Source of the DNA: Symsagittifera roscoffensis
Lineage: Eukaryota > Xenacoelomorpha > Acoela > Convolutidae
Direction: 5' to 3'
Assembly (NCBI RefSeq): GCF_963678635.1
Contig: NC_087065.1
Span: forward strand, 4,857,209 to 4,921,208
DNA length: 64,000 nt
The position numbers and the translations under genes are program-made. Each line of letters starts with the position of its first letter. Position 1 is the first letter of the stretch. Of the stretch, positions 41,217-52,568 are shown in pieces. The notes beneath the pieces were generated by a model that had not been told where the DNA came from, ran no database searches, and saw nothing but the letters and a program-made list of their open reading frames with translations.

Positions 41217-43178
41217 ATGTTTTTATGGCGCTCCTGGGTGTTATTTTTTTTTTACATCATGACCGGCAGAACCGTTAACGAGCACTCCCTGCCGAGCAGA
41301 TGCTCATGACAAGGCCCTAACCACCGGGCGGAATAGTAGTTCGGAACGCGGAAGCCTTCCGGATATCTCCGATGCTATTATGCTGTACGGACTAACTAGG
41401 AAGGGTGTATTTTCTGTCCCGAGACCCTTCCGGATTGAAGCTAAGCCTCTTATTTGACAATTCACCTTAACTGTGAAGGGTCTTATAACTAGCCTAATTT
41501 TGATTCGATTATGGTTTTCTGGTTTCCTCAGCCTTCAGTCTAGAACAGCGTAAAATTGCCCTATTCAACCGTTACTACCCTTTGGTAGGGGTATAAGGGC
41601 TTTCCAAAAAAAAATTATAAAACGTGAAGGGTCTACCTTCCCGAATTAGTGAGTTTGCTAAAAACACTCTTAAAAAATTTTCACGCTTACTTTTTCGAAG
41701 AATTGAAGGTTTTATGAGTAAGCTCACTTAATTTTTGATCTAATGGTACCAAGATCAACTAGATCTGTCCAGTTGTTTCAAAGTTGTTAACCAAAATGTC
41801 TTTTTTCTAAAATCAAAAAACTTTCTCTCTTATAGTTTCCGCCTAACTTTTTTCGCAATTCTGATCTTTTTGACCTAAAAATTTTTTTAGGCTTGTACTC
41901 TTCTAGTTCAATACAAAAAACCTGATATAAAACGTTCCAGCTGAAAAAATTTGCCAGGAACAATGCTATTTGGACCCCTCCGGATTTACGAATCCACTAA
42001 ATCAAACACGTTAAGTTTGATTTGACTGGGACCCGGAAGGTTATCGGCAAACGGATTTTAAAACCTGTCGATTCACTAGCGAACGTTGTCGGAACAAGAG
42101 TTTTTTCTGTCCTAACTCAAAAAAATTTTTTTAAAAAAAATCTTTGTTAGTAGCGTTTCGTTTTTTCAAAAATCAAAAAAAAATCGGTTTTTGGTACCCA
42201 ATTAGTTCCAACCAATTCTGAACTAAACTTAACCAGCTCTACCTATTAAACTAGTACAGTTACGATGTAACTCACTAATTTTGCGCTTGTTTCCGTTCCA
42301 AAAAAATCGATATTTCAAAAATCGCGATTTGTGGGGGGATCAAAATATCGCTGTTTTGACCTTAAAAACCGGTCTGCTTACTGTATTTTTCAACAAAAAG
42401 CGGCATAGGAGTATTGATATAGGCTGCATAAAAAGTAATACTAGTAATATTATACCCCTCTGGGTTTGTTCAGTGCCCGAATTGAGGTGCTTAACTCGGA
42501 AATTCGCAGTTCGGTGAAGGGTCACTACAGTGCAGTCACTCTCGAGACCCTACAGATTAACATCCTACTTTTTCTACCAAAAGGGATACAAAACTTGTTA
42601 ACGATACCCAACAGTCAATCTTTGATCTCCTTGAGCCCCTTCTTGTCGCTCTTTGCACTGCTTGCCGGATCAGTCTTCTTCTCTAACCCCGAGACCCTTC
42701 ATGATTGAGACTCTTCCGGATTGATCGTAACGATCCTGACTGATATAAATGCCTGTAACAACAATATATCTAACAACAAGGGTCGGATCACATCTCGTCT
42801 GTGGGGATAATTTCTTCTGATTTTTAAACTTTTTTACTGTTTTTGGTTTTTTCAGTTATTTATTTGTTTTTTGTTTTTTCTTAGGTACTATACTACTTTT
42901 TGTTTGGTTTCCTGTATATCTGTAAATGTTTTTGGTCTCAAACCTCTCAGGGAACGACGGGATGACCAATCCCCCCACCCTTCCTGGTACGTGATTTTTT
43001 GGTCTTAACTAGATTAAAAAGCTATTCACGGGAATCCGGAAGGCTTCCGCGTTCCGAACTACCTTTCCGCCCCGGTGGTTAGGGCCTTGTCATGAGCATC
43101 TGCTCGGCAGGGAGTGCTCGTTAACGGTTCTGCCGGTCATGATGTTAAAAAAAACACCCAGGAGTGCCATAAAAACAT
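41217..43178. mobile_element. 1.96-kb element with about 147-bp terminal inverted repeats
   Basis: 41,217-41,365 (atgtttttatggcgctcctg...gcggaagccttccggat) is matched by the reverse complement of 43,034-43,178 with a few differences and short indels. The interior (41,366-43,033) is AT-rich. Its ORFs (42,281-42,517; 42,466-42,708) are not conserved-looking and no transposase motif is recognised, so it is a non-autonomous DNA-transposon candidate. Just outside both ends lie inverted copies of the G-tail terminus (tgtacttccgggcga on the left; cgtacggaagtaca on the right). Confidence 0.7.
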
Positions 43179-43186
43179 CTATGTAA

Positions 43187-43985
43187 CATTCGTACGGAAG
43201 TACATATTGACGGAAAATAAAGCTAGGTTCTAAAACGACTGGCTAGCGTCTAAACACAGCTCTACGTGCTTTTCACCGTCTCTGCCAAAGCCAGTTCTTT
43301 TGGTGGTCTTTCTAACATCAGGTCGAATTACTGTTTCCGGCTTCGATAAGAACACTCTAATTAACTTAATTATATGCAAAAATAGTGAGCTCATGGCTGA
43401 GTCTCAGTATCCACAGACCACGAGGTCACTCCTAAAAACAGGGCTCCTACTTTTTCATCATATTACGGTTGTTTTTGTTCAGTAGATAAAAATCATTATC
43501 TCCATCGAAGATGGATCAACCCTTTTCCCCCAACTCCTAGCTTCTCATGATCTAAAAACGAATTTGGTATTAACTAAATTCAATTCAAGTCATTCCGGGA
43601 AGCAAAAATTGTTAAAATCACGAGTTACAGTTCTCTCCCGAGACCCTCCGAGATTCTGGAATCCGGAGAAATAACGCTCCTATTTCTTCTCGGAAGGCTG
43701 GACACGCCATCCCAACACCCTTCCCGGTTCTTTTGAACTGCTCTGTAACGATTGTAGCGGCACCCTAAAACCTAACCCTAAGGTTGTGTGTCTTTCACGT
43801 CCAAATTGAAATTTTAAAAATTAGCATGTCAGTCAAAACTAACCCTTCCCGATTTGTCTGATCGTCCAATTAACGTCACTAATTCATAAAAACCATCAAT
43901 TTTCTCTGTTAGATGTTGCAATAAAAATTCAAATGCGAAATTGCATTTTGACCATTCTGGTCGATTGTCACACGTGCTTTCTCGG
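43187..43985 (-). repeat. G tail copy without G
   Basis: Starts gtaacattcgtacggaagtacatattgacgg and runs through ctctaattaacttaattata, the tctggaatccggagaaataa motif (43,654) and the small-ORF remnant (43,850-43,970). Collinear with the reverse complement of 10,240-11,226 and, from 43,650, with 591-1,020. It ends where similarity stops near 43,985. No G coding sequence adjoins, so this is a stranded terminus, comparable to a solo LTR. Confidence 0.65.
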
Positions 43986-44680
43986 AAGGAAACAAGGATT
44001 GAAAAAGTTGAGTTGAAAGTTCAAACTATCTTTAACTGCTTTAATATTTATATTCAAAGTTGGTCCCACAGACTTATGTGATAATCACAGGAATTTTCCT
44101 ATTGAAGAGTTTATCAAGGAAGGATTCATAAACCAACTGATTGCTCTGAATGTACATTTTTATGATGTTCCTGAGTTGCCCCGTTTCTATGCTTAATCCG
44201 ATTAATTTTTAATTTTAACCAGATTACGGAATTTCACATTTTTGTCTGCTTTATCTGACACTATATAAAGTGAAATTTTCTCCCGCCTGTCAAGGCGTTT
44301 GCATTTTTGTCATAACTGTTTAACCTGTTGACAGTTCTCAGACCATAAATTAGCAATGACCCTTGCCAAACTAGTTCAAGTTATGATCTAACAAGGAAAT
44401 TTACTAACAAGGAAACTTCCGTTTACCTGCAACTTATTTGAGCTCAATTGGTGGATTAAATAATCAATGCATCAATCTTCTCTTCTTTGCTACTGCCTCT
44501 ATCAAAGTGAACTATGGGGTAATTTGGCATACTTTTTCCTCTGATTTGAGCCGTGATACTGGAACCCATAAATATTGTCATCGGGGATTTTGAAAAGTTC
44601 AAAGTCAGGTATCTTGGCGTTGATTGTCCGGTTAGTTGTTACACTCTCTTTTGATACAATTCGTTTTTTGATAAGTTGTG
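43986..44680. other. No gene recognised
   Basis: About 700 bp of AT-rich sequence. Both strands were read; no ORF with recognisable protein motifs, RNA gene or repeat was found. Confidence 0.4.
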
Positions 44681-44965
44681 TAACATTCGCCCATACATTA
44701 TACAGTGACGGAGCGTAGAAAAAGTACTTATTGATGACTGGCTGGCGTCAAGTACCTTAATTCTACTCGTTTTTAACGATCTAGACCTAGCCACTTACTT
44801 TTCTGGTCTGTTAAGGGCTACGTAATAAGTTACCAATTTTAGGCCATCAGCCAAACAACTTTTGATCAGTTTTCGTTTACATGCGAAAATAACCACATAA
44901 ATGGGTGTTGGATCCCCAGACTACGTGATTACGTTTAAAAAAACGGCTAGGAAACCATTTTTGGT
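44681..44965 (-). repeat. Diverged G-tail terminus
   Basis: Begins gtgtaacattcgcccatacat and keeps the order of landmarks of the G-tail end: gactggctggcgtcaagta (compare gactggctagcgtctaaaca at 15,275), tgcgaaaataa and ccccagactacgtgatta. It is clearly more diverged than the 15,223 and 43,187 copies, so the family has an older history in this genome. Confidence 0.45.
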
Positions 44966-45150
44966 GACAGTTTTATACTAGACCCAATAGAGACGTATTA
45001 ACCATTTCCTCTACTCTAACCACTCTTGGTCTGAAGCACTAAACAAAATTGCAGTGAATTGAATACGTTCAGGGCATTAGAGCAGTTAAAAAGTATATTT
45101 CAAGTCTCTCACAAATTCTGGGCACCGGGCCTCTAACTCCGTACTCTCCC

Positions 45151-45283
45151 AGAGATAAAGTCTTTATCTCTTTGATTACGTGGCACGGGAGGTTTCGGAT
45201 CTGCCCCGAATGTCCCACTGGATCTTCCTTCTATGCAATCTTCTTCAGATAACCGCCTTATCGTGTTATGCAATCACGATAAG
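45151..45283. other. Two strong hairpins
   Basis: 45,151-45,171 is a near-perfect palindrome (agagataaag t ctttatctct). 45,257-45,283 pairs cttatcgtg with cacgataag around a nine-base loop ttatgcaat, with three further possible pairs (gcc/ggc) beyond a small bulge. The following stretch to 45,625 has overlapping short ORFs (45,180-45,428; 45,368-45,625) that resemble no known family. A structured RNA or transposon terminus is possible; nothing more can be said. Confidence 0.35.
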
Positions 45284-45959
45284 AGGCTTCGTTCTTCTTC
45301 TATTTTTCACTCTCGCTCTCCGACTGAATTTTGTCTGTTTTGCGTTGTTGTGTTTTTTGTCTAATTTTTGGTCAAAATGGCCGTTTTTCGCATTGCTCAA
45401 AAATTTTCTAATCGATTTTTTTTTTTAAATTTCATTCTGGAACATTCTGAGCCTCTTTTTCATCACGAACTCACTGCTAACGCCTTTAACGTTCTTATTT
45501 ACGTGCATCGGCGGTTTCGACTGTGCCAATCCGGGGCGAATGGAACATTGAATGATTTTCCTGTAACCCTCTGTTTAGTCATTGAGTTTAAAATAAAGTT
45601 GAAAGAGCTTGTTGGTTTTACTTAAGTTAGGTCTTGGCTGAACATTTTCATAGTTTGTTCTTCCATTCATACTGAAAGTACACGAATGTGTTTTTGAAAA
45701 TAGATATGTTTATTCAACTCCAGGGGAAATTTAGGCACCACTACAGCTCAGTTTTCTAATGCAAGTATTTCTGAGTTACCAATCTACATTTTTTCAGCAT
45801 GTAACAGTAAAGCAAGGTTATTATATACTCCCAAAAAACTTCTGCGACTTTGTATTGCTCCTGCTTGGGTAATAATTATGTGTTATAGTTAACTTTTGCT
45901 AATTTTGATTGCATAGATGAGAAATTTTTTCCCACGGAATTGGATAAAACCAATTAGAT

Positions 45960-46940
45960 CTCCATGTTTATAAAATATGATCCAATGGATCCTCAGTGCC
46001 ATCGACTAAGTTCAATCACCCGTACACTATCCAAATTTTTTGAGAAAATTTGTAATGCCAAAATCACAGAACACTTAGAAAAACAACAAATAATTTTCCC
46101 TTTCAGTTTGGATTTCGCGAAACTAATCCACACAAAATGTGCTTATCTACGTTACTGAAAGCGTCCGATAAGAATTGACTTAAAAAAGGTTAATGTAGAT
46201 GATTGGAGTTTTGAATTCATTTGACTCTATTTCTCCTAAAAAGTTGACTTGGAACGCTATCATGGCTACTTAACCCAAACTAATGCAATGATTTAAAATT
46301 TTTTGGATGAAAGCGTTCAAAGTGTAGGTGTCAATTGGTAAATCAAAAAATAACATGAAAAATCTGAATTCAAGTACTTTGGTTTGTTACTAATTACTAG
46401 TTCGTCATTTCAAACTCAAATAAAAAAACACGCAAAAAATGACTCAACGAGATACAATTGGACATCGTTGGCCTACAAAATTTGGTTGCCTTGCTTTAAC
46501 GTTTAGTTTCATCCCGTTTAGCATATGCAGCGATTTAGTTGAAGCAAATTAAAGCAAAGTCATTAACGTCTTTAGAATTACAATTGAAATTGAACGGGCC
46601 CTAAAACGCAAAATGTTTAGATGCAAACTAATTCATCAATTTTTTTTTCGTGAAAACAAGTCCTTTATTGAACCTGAAAACATAATAAAACTGAATTTTT
46701 AATTTAATTGTATCAGTATCTTACTATGAAAAGAAAACTTTCTGCAAAATAATGAAAAAATACCCTGAGTTCCTTACAGAAATTATAATCGCACTAAGCA
46801 AAAAGCTCCTGATAATCACTGCTCAACTGATTCTATTCAAACATGTTTTTTTTTTCAGTTCACATGGAAAAAACTGGAACTCTTTGCCAGCAAAATTACA
46901 AAAATTTGACAACACTACTTCAAACCTAAGAAAAAATTGA
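45960..46940 (+). pseudogene. Decayed LINE reverse transcriptase
   Basis: 45,964-46,158 reads CHRLSSITRTLSKFFEKICN, AKITEHLEKQQIIFPFSLDF, AKLIHTKCAYLRY, the fingers region of Jockey/CR1-type LINE RTs (PISLTS-LSKxFEKI...H). Further remnants appear in shifting frames: FLDESVQSVGVNW near 46,300, KYxGLLITSSSFQTQIKKHA near 46,375-46,430 and, in 46,752-46,940, SSHGKNWNSLPAKLQKFDNT, typical of the LINE C-terminus. Many stops and frameshifts; long dead. The clade is not certain. Confidence 0.65.
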
Positions 46941-47337
46941 ACCAGCTTAACTATTTAAATGCAATTTAATCCAGCATGTACCCATATAAACAAATGGCTT
47001 GAGGTCCATTTTCATAATTGATTATTGATGAAACAAAAATTGTTCCACCAACTTTTTCATTGTTGAAACCTTTTAGATGTATTTACATGGCAATTTTTGT
47101 TTGTGTTGTTGATTTTTTTAAATGATTTTACTCTATCAGAAAACTCATTGCGTCTTAATTATTTATAAAACTCAACTCATTAAGCAAAATTGAAACAAAT
47201 TAACTGACAATTTGAAATAATCTTTACTGTGTTGCTGCATTAACTGTTGTACCAAAAATTAAATAGTTCTTCTTGCTCTTTTTTTTGTCTACACAAGCGG
47301 CGCCAGAAATGAGTACATATCTCCAAAAAAGTTATTT
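46941..47337. other. No gene recognised
   Basis: AT-rich sequence after the LINE relic, with no ORF or repeat that I can support. It may contain the LINE 3' UTR. Confidence 0.35.
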
Positions 47338-48472
47338 GTTAAAAAATAAGTGTTACCTTAGTGTTTGAAAACGATCATGTCAAATAATTAAACAATCACA
47401 GTTGAACTCTAAAATTAGTCATTTTAAAAAAAAAAGTATTTTAAGGTTCTAGAAAAATTGTCAGTTAATTCCGAGGTTTCTGAGTCATGATTTCGAAAAA
47501 AGAACCAAATAATTGAAACTAAAATTCAATGTCAACTATTTCTTTCGATTTTGATCAAGTTGTATTTTGTCAAGTCTTTTTATGAAGTCGTATTTGATTG
47601 CGTTTCTTATTTATGATTGAAAAACTCAACGAACAGTCATGAAACAAACAAAAGATTTCGTGTCCTTCAATTTGAAAGCTGAGATTGATTTTCTCGGCAA
47701 ATTGATTTTCTGGGATAAACAGAAACTTTTGATTCATTAAAAAAAAAGATTTTGGGCCAAAGAACCTATTTGATTTCCCTTTACGAATGAAAAATTGAAA
47801 ACTATTTGATTCAAAAAGCATATTGGAACAACGCGGCATACTTTAAATGATTTCGTACGGTTCTTCAACAACAAAGATGTAGTTCCTACATTCAAAACCC
47901 TTCAAAACCATTTCAACCATTTCATTGGCAAAAATAGAAGCGGTATGTTAATACTGGGATACATGCTTCCAAACATAGCAAACTTTTGCTAAGATAAACT
48001 TAAAAATCTCGAATTTTGCCCCCTCTTTTGAGGTGATGAATGTTTGTGGGAGAAAACTATAGACAACATGACTGCTGACCGATTAAAACTGCTTACGCAA
48101 AAAACTATTGTCACTTAAATTTTAATTCGTAACTTATTTAATGTTTAGAAAATAGTAGTTGGAGTTGACGCCCGAAATTCATTCTCAGTGTTTCTGGGAG
48201 ATACCTATTCTTCTTCACATAAAATGGTAGCTTGATTCTTGAGTTAGAGGATTCATGAGTAGGACCAATAAAACGATAATACTCGAGAACATGGTAATGT
48301 TTTTTTCTCACGAAACCAGACCGGGGTATACAGTAAAGAAATTTTATAAGAGCAGAAATCACAAAAAAATTGGCTAGTGCAATCCTTGTAAACTGTTCTT
48401 TTAGTCAAAGCTTTGGGTTGCCATTTATGTTCTGTCAAGGAGGCTTTCCGTATCTGTCGAATCAAGATACCA
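47338..48472. repeat. Dispersed repeat D, copy 2
   Basis: Same orientation and order as 33,357-34,488, with scattered substitutions and single-base indels. This copy has an insertion of ggaggctttccgt near 48,439 relative to copy 1. Outside the shared block the flanks differ completely. It carries short ORFs on the minus strand (47,839-47,570; 48,362-48,138) whose frames are not conserved in copy 1, so they are unlikely to be genes. Confidence 0.75.
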
Positions 48473-49203
48473 AAGGGAAAATTAAAAACTTGAAATGGAA
48501 AGTTTGAGACCCGATTATAAAAAAGACTAAACTTTTCAGTCAAGACTCTTGTCAATCAGATTTTGTTTTCGTTCAAGACTTCTGTACTTCTGTCTGCTAA
48601 AAAATTACTCGAGAAATTTAAAACTAGATCCCTAACTGGTTGTTTCAAAAACATTTGGATAGTTCCCGACCAGTAAAATCCAGGTTTTTCTGAGACTTTT
48701 TCCAAATTTCTAAATATAGAAGCCTGCCGGATTGATATTGAAAATAAATAATTTATAGAAAAATCAACACCGATTTGTAACTTCTAAATTTAAATTGGAG
48801 CATTGTAAATTGTATCTGTTATTTGGGTTTCAGTGTACAAAATTTTATCGGTACAAGCCTCAAAAATTCTATAACAAATTTCTTCAAATTATTGACCAGA
48901 AGGTGACGACAATCCACTCTTTGGAGTTGTTGCTGAGGGAAGGAGAGTTTTTGGTAACAGATTGTGCATTTAACTAGAAAATTTTTGTGAAAAAAAATCT
49001 TTGAAATAACTACACAGCACCACTTTCAAACAAATTTTATTAGCTTTTTGAGCAGAGTTTCTGTTCAAAGACTGAATCACGTGGTTTCTGGAAAATGATA
49101 TTTCTTCGACTGGAGAAGCCTCATCCTCTGATTCTGTCAAACTCCCAGATGAATTTGAAACCACCCTCAAAGACTATTACCACTGGACCGAATGCAGAGT
49201 CAG
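48473..49203. other. No gene recognised
   Basis: About 730 bp of AT-rich sequence with short unsupported ORFs (48,795-48,977 plus; 49,170-48,970 minus). No motif or repeat is seen. Confidence 0.35.
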
Positions 49204-49404
49204 CGGCAGACGAGATTCAATGATACTCTATTGCGGTACGCAGTGAACTTCGTCTCGACACATGCAAATACGATCACCGGGGGTGTCTTCTTGATTTTAA
49301 TCAATAGATAACAATACTGGAGCAACATGCGGTGTCGTATTTGCCTCTGCCGAATCGCAATTCACTGCATAACGCAATGGAGAACCATTGAATCTCGTCT
49401 GCCG
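49204..49404. mobile_element. 201-bp foldback (MITE-like) element
   Basis: Left arm from cggcagacgagattcaatga (49,204) and right arm ending tgaatctcgtctgccg (49,404) are inverted copies over roughly 70 bp with mismatches (tattgcggtacgcagtgaa versus cattgcgttatgcagtgaa). The centre is about 55-60 bp. There is no ORF. A clear target-site duplication was not found. The structure fits a small non-autonomous foldback or MITE, or could fold as an RNA. Confidence 0.6.
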
Positions 49405-50970
49405 TTTAGCTCTTCCCGAAGTCCTTGATAAGCTCGACGCACTATCGACCTTGTCTCTTGTGCGACTTCCGATTAACGATCATTTTCCTTGGCCACTGGG
49501 TCTCTGATTGCTACCCTTTTCTCATCACAGCAAAATCATTGTTTTGACCTCATGGTGAAAATAGTCTCGTTTGGGGCGAATTTTTTTTTTTGGGGGGGGG
49601 GGGGGGGGTGGTTTGATTACAGATTGGTTTGATCAATGGTAATGTTGTACTTTTCAAGAGCAAAATAAAACTTAAACTTCATCTGGTATAACATCGGATC
49701 TTTCCTGGAATCGAAAGAATGTCATTTTTTCGGGGTTTGATGTTAATTAAACACTTAAACACTTTTCACTGTTTTGGACATATAAGAATATAAGAAGAAT
49801 TGACAAAAAAAAACTGAGGTCTCGAATATAACTTTCTTTGGAAACTCGTGTTCGGGAAATGGAAACCGCTCCTATTGAGAAACTTGATTCATCTCACTGA
49901 TTACAGGAATAAAATTGACCCACCTCATAGCTTAACCCCTTTAATTTGGAACCGCAATTTAACCGGGCTCAGATATTTTCCCAATTTGAACTGCGGCGCA
50001 ATCGAATTGATTCAAAAACTGCGCTAATATTTTTTCGTGACACGAGCAGTCTTACTTAATTTTTGGCATGAACAAATTCAATTATCGAAAAAGTTGATAG
50101 TTCAAAATGTTTTTGTTTGTTTGTCTGAAAAAAAACGTAACGAACTAAATACCACTTGGCTCAAAATAAAAGAAAATTAGTTTAAAAATTTGACAAACAG
50201 AAAAAAGGTGCTCTCCTCAATTACCCCCCCCCCCCTCTCGTGTGTATCAATTTTTTTGAAACATTCGACTGTAGCAAGATAATACCTTTGGGCAACTGTT
50301 GCTACAGTATTTTGATCAAGTTCTTTTTCAATGGAAACTTTTGCTGTCTTCAATGGCGAGATGTTTTTATTGTTTAATTTTTTTTTGATTAAAAATGCTT
50401 CAATGGCGAAATGAAATTAACCGAATATTTACAAAGACTTGTTGATCAATGATGGTAGCTAAATCAGCTATCGAGTCAGTTAACAAAACTTTTAATCTTT
50501 GTTTTATACCATTAAATGCAATTAATACTCAAATAAAATTATCTACAAAAACTGAGCTTCACCGATTTCTTCTTCAGTAAAAAAATCGGTCAGAAATGTT
50601 GAGTAAAAAGAAATCGGAATCTCAAGAGCCTGATAAGCTGCCAGATGGTTTCAATAGAGGTTAGTGTTGGAAGATCAATTAGCAAAAATTGGGATCCAAA
50701 TTTTAAAAAGTTTTTGGCCCAGCCTTTTTTGAATCCTGGAATAAACGATATGTCGCCGATATGTCGCCAGCATTAATTAAATTTTGTTCAATCCATTTTT
50801 CCCCATATTGCTTGCCGAATGAGCAAAAAACTGATGTCCATATTCTTCAAAAGTAAAATAATACCAAAAGTCACCTGTAATTGCGTAGGCAATGCATTCT
50901 TATTGCATCAAAAAATTGGTTCAGTGTTTCCATTTTTGCGTTAGCTGTGATTTTCTGTCAAGTAATTTAG
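49405..50970. other. Non-coding stretch with G17 and C12 homopolymers
   Basis: No gene recognised. It contains an uninterrupted run of about 17 G (49,592-49,608) directly after a T-run, and a run of 12 C at 50,224-50,235. The rest is AT-rich. Such long G/C monomer tracts can form quadruplexes and are known from nematode genomes; the organismal inference is weak. Confidence 0.5.
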
Positions 50971-52199
50971 AAAAGGATTTGAAAAAATCAGTTTTTAAGT
51001 GAAAAATCACAATGAAAATCTCTAGTTGAACTGCTCAAGGCTAAAAAAACCTCAATCTCCACCTGTGATCGTTTTTTTCTATGGTTTTGGATGGTCTTAG
51101 AATGATAAATTTGTGCCAACTTGAACAAATCACGGGCGCTTTTCATCTGGTTTCTTTTCATCCGTTCAGGTAAAAGCGTTCCTTTAACAACAAATACATC
51201 TGGGTGAAGTCCTTACAAAACAAATTGAGAAAAGTTATTTGTGGCCAACGTTCTAAGAATTTAATTTAGAGTTTTTCTTAGCTGCTATTTGTGTCGTTTT
51301 AATATAAATTTTATTACGAGGCCAAGCTGTGTTTTTTGTGAACTGTATGCTGATTCCGGAACAATTTGTTTTGTACTTCTTTTGCTCTTTTGTTTTCTTT
51401 TCGTTCCGACAAAAGTCTACCAGGTTGAAAGACTCGTATCTGAATTCCAGAGACATACAAACACCAAATTGTGCGCCAATTTTTCTCTTTTTTTCTCGTT
51501 TTTATCTATTAACGTTCAAGAAAAGAATAATTTTTCATCAATTTATCAATGATTTTTCCGACGGCCTTTCAACAGCTAGGAAGTAGTTTTTGATTAAATT
51601 TCAGGAAGAAAAAAAGAAAAACTCCTAAAAAGTTTCATCACCAAAGATACACAAAATGTTAAGTACAAAATGAAATATTTTGGATCTAGTAACGAATTTG
51701 AATATCAAAAATCAACAAGACTCTTCGTATCAGGGCGAAGTCTTGAATGTTCCGACAGCCTTTTAAGGTCTATGGAGCAGTGATAACGTGATAGATTCGC
51801 TCCTATTTACAAACCAATTATGGCAAGTAAGCTTCCTTCAACCAATTTGAATGATTTTTACGACGGATTAATTCTCCGCTTACGCTTTAATCGCGCGAAA
51901 TACATCGCGCGTTAATTGTCCCAAATTGGCCAAAATGGCTGTAAACCCTCATGTCTATAAACCCCCATAGCCTTGCAGAAAACGATATCTTTTCAAATTC
52001 AAGCTCAAGATGACAATACCTTTCAAATGATTTTTTAAAGAAATCCGTCAAAAACGCCTAGTTAGAAAAACGAAATTTGTCTAAAGAAAAAAAAACCTAT
52101 CCCGAGCACAAATATTCCGTTGCTTTTGATACAAAAGTCGGAACAATAGTTATTCAAATTGCAAACAGAACTCATTAACGTTATGCGTTTCCATTAAAA

Positions 52200-52568
52200 G
52201 TGAGATGCTTCTTTCGCAGAGATGATTCTTTCTCACAAATGATTCTCTCCTACAAAAAAAATAGGTTTAAAAGGATTTTAAATTTAAAACGATTATTGAT
52301 TTTTTTGAATCTCTCAGAAAAGTTAATGAGTTTTGAGCTAAATTTTGATGTTTTCAATCTACAATTTTGCTCAAGCTACATGTTTGTTCAGCGGTCGCCT
52401 CGAGTAACTTTATTAAAAGATTGGTTAGCTTGCCTCATTTTAGTTTTGAATGATTATGTGCCGGATGTAGTCACCATCAAAGCTTTAAGAACACTATGTG
52501 CGCTGGAAACTTGCGTAAAGAACGCTCGTAGATCAACTCAAATGTTTCATCGGTATGAAACCGCATAG
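52200..52568 (+). CDS. Hypothetical 122-codon ORF, tandem copy 1
   Basis: Starts MRCFFRRDDSFSQMILSYKK and is identical in protein to 54,082-54,450. The second half (SPRVTLLKDWLACLILVLND, YVPDVVTIKALRTLCALETC) is less AT-rich than its surroundings and is preceded by tttgttcag, which could be a 3' splice site, so it may be a terminal exon rather than a complete protein. No domain is recognised. It is just as possible that the frame is open by chance. Confidence 0.3.
   Translation: MRCFFRRDDSFSQMILSYKKNRFKRILNLKRLLIFLNLSEKLMSFELNFDVFNLQFCSSYMFVQRSPRVTLLKDWLACLILVLNDYVPDVVTIKALRTLCALETCVKNARRSTQMFHRYETA

Noticed and set aside
43760-43790. Telomere-like accctaaaacctaaccctaa
   Set aside because: Only about two irregular repeats within the G-tail sequence; no array.
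45180-45625. Two overlapping hydrophobic ORFs (82 and 85 codons)
   Set aside because: No recognisable motif, overlap in different frames, and no repeated copy; Leu/Phe richness follows from T-rich DNA.
47570-48362. Minus-strand ORFs in repeat D copy 2
   Set aside because: Frames are interrupted in copy 1 at 33.7-34.4 kb and no protein family is recognised.
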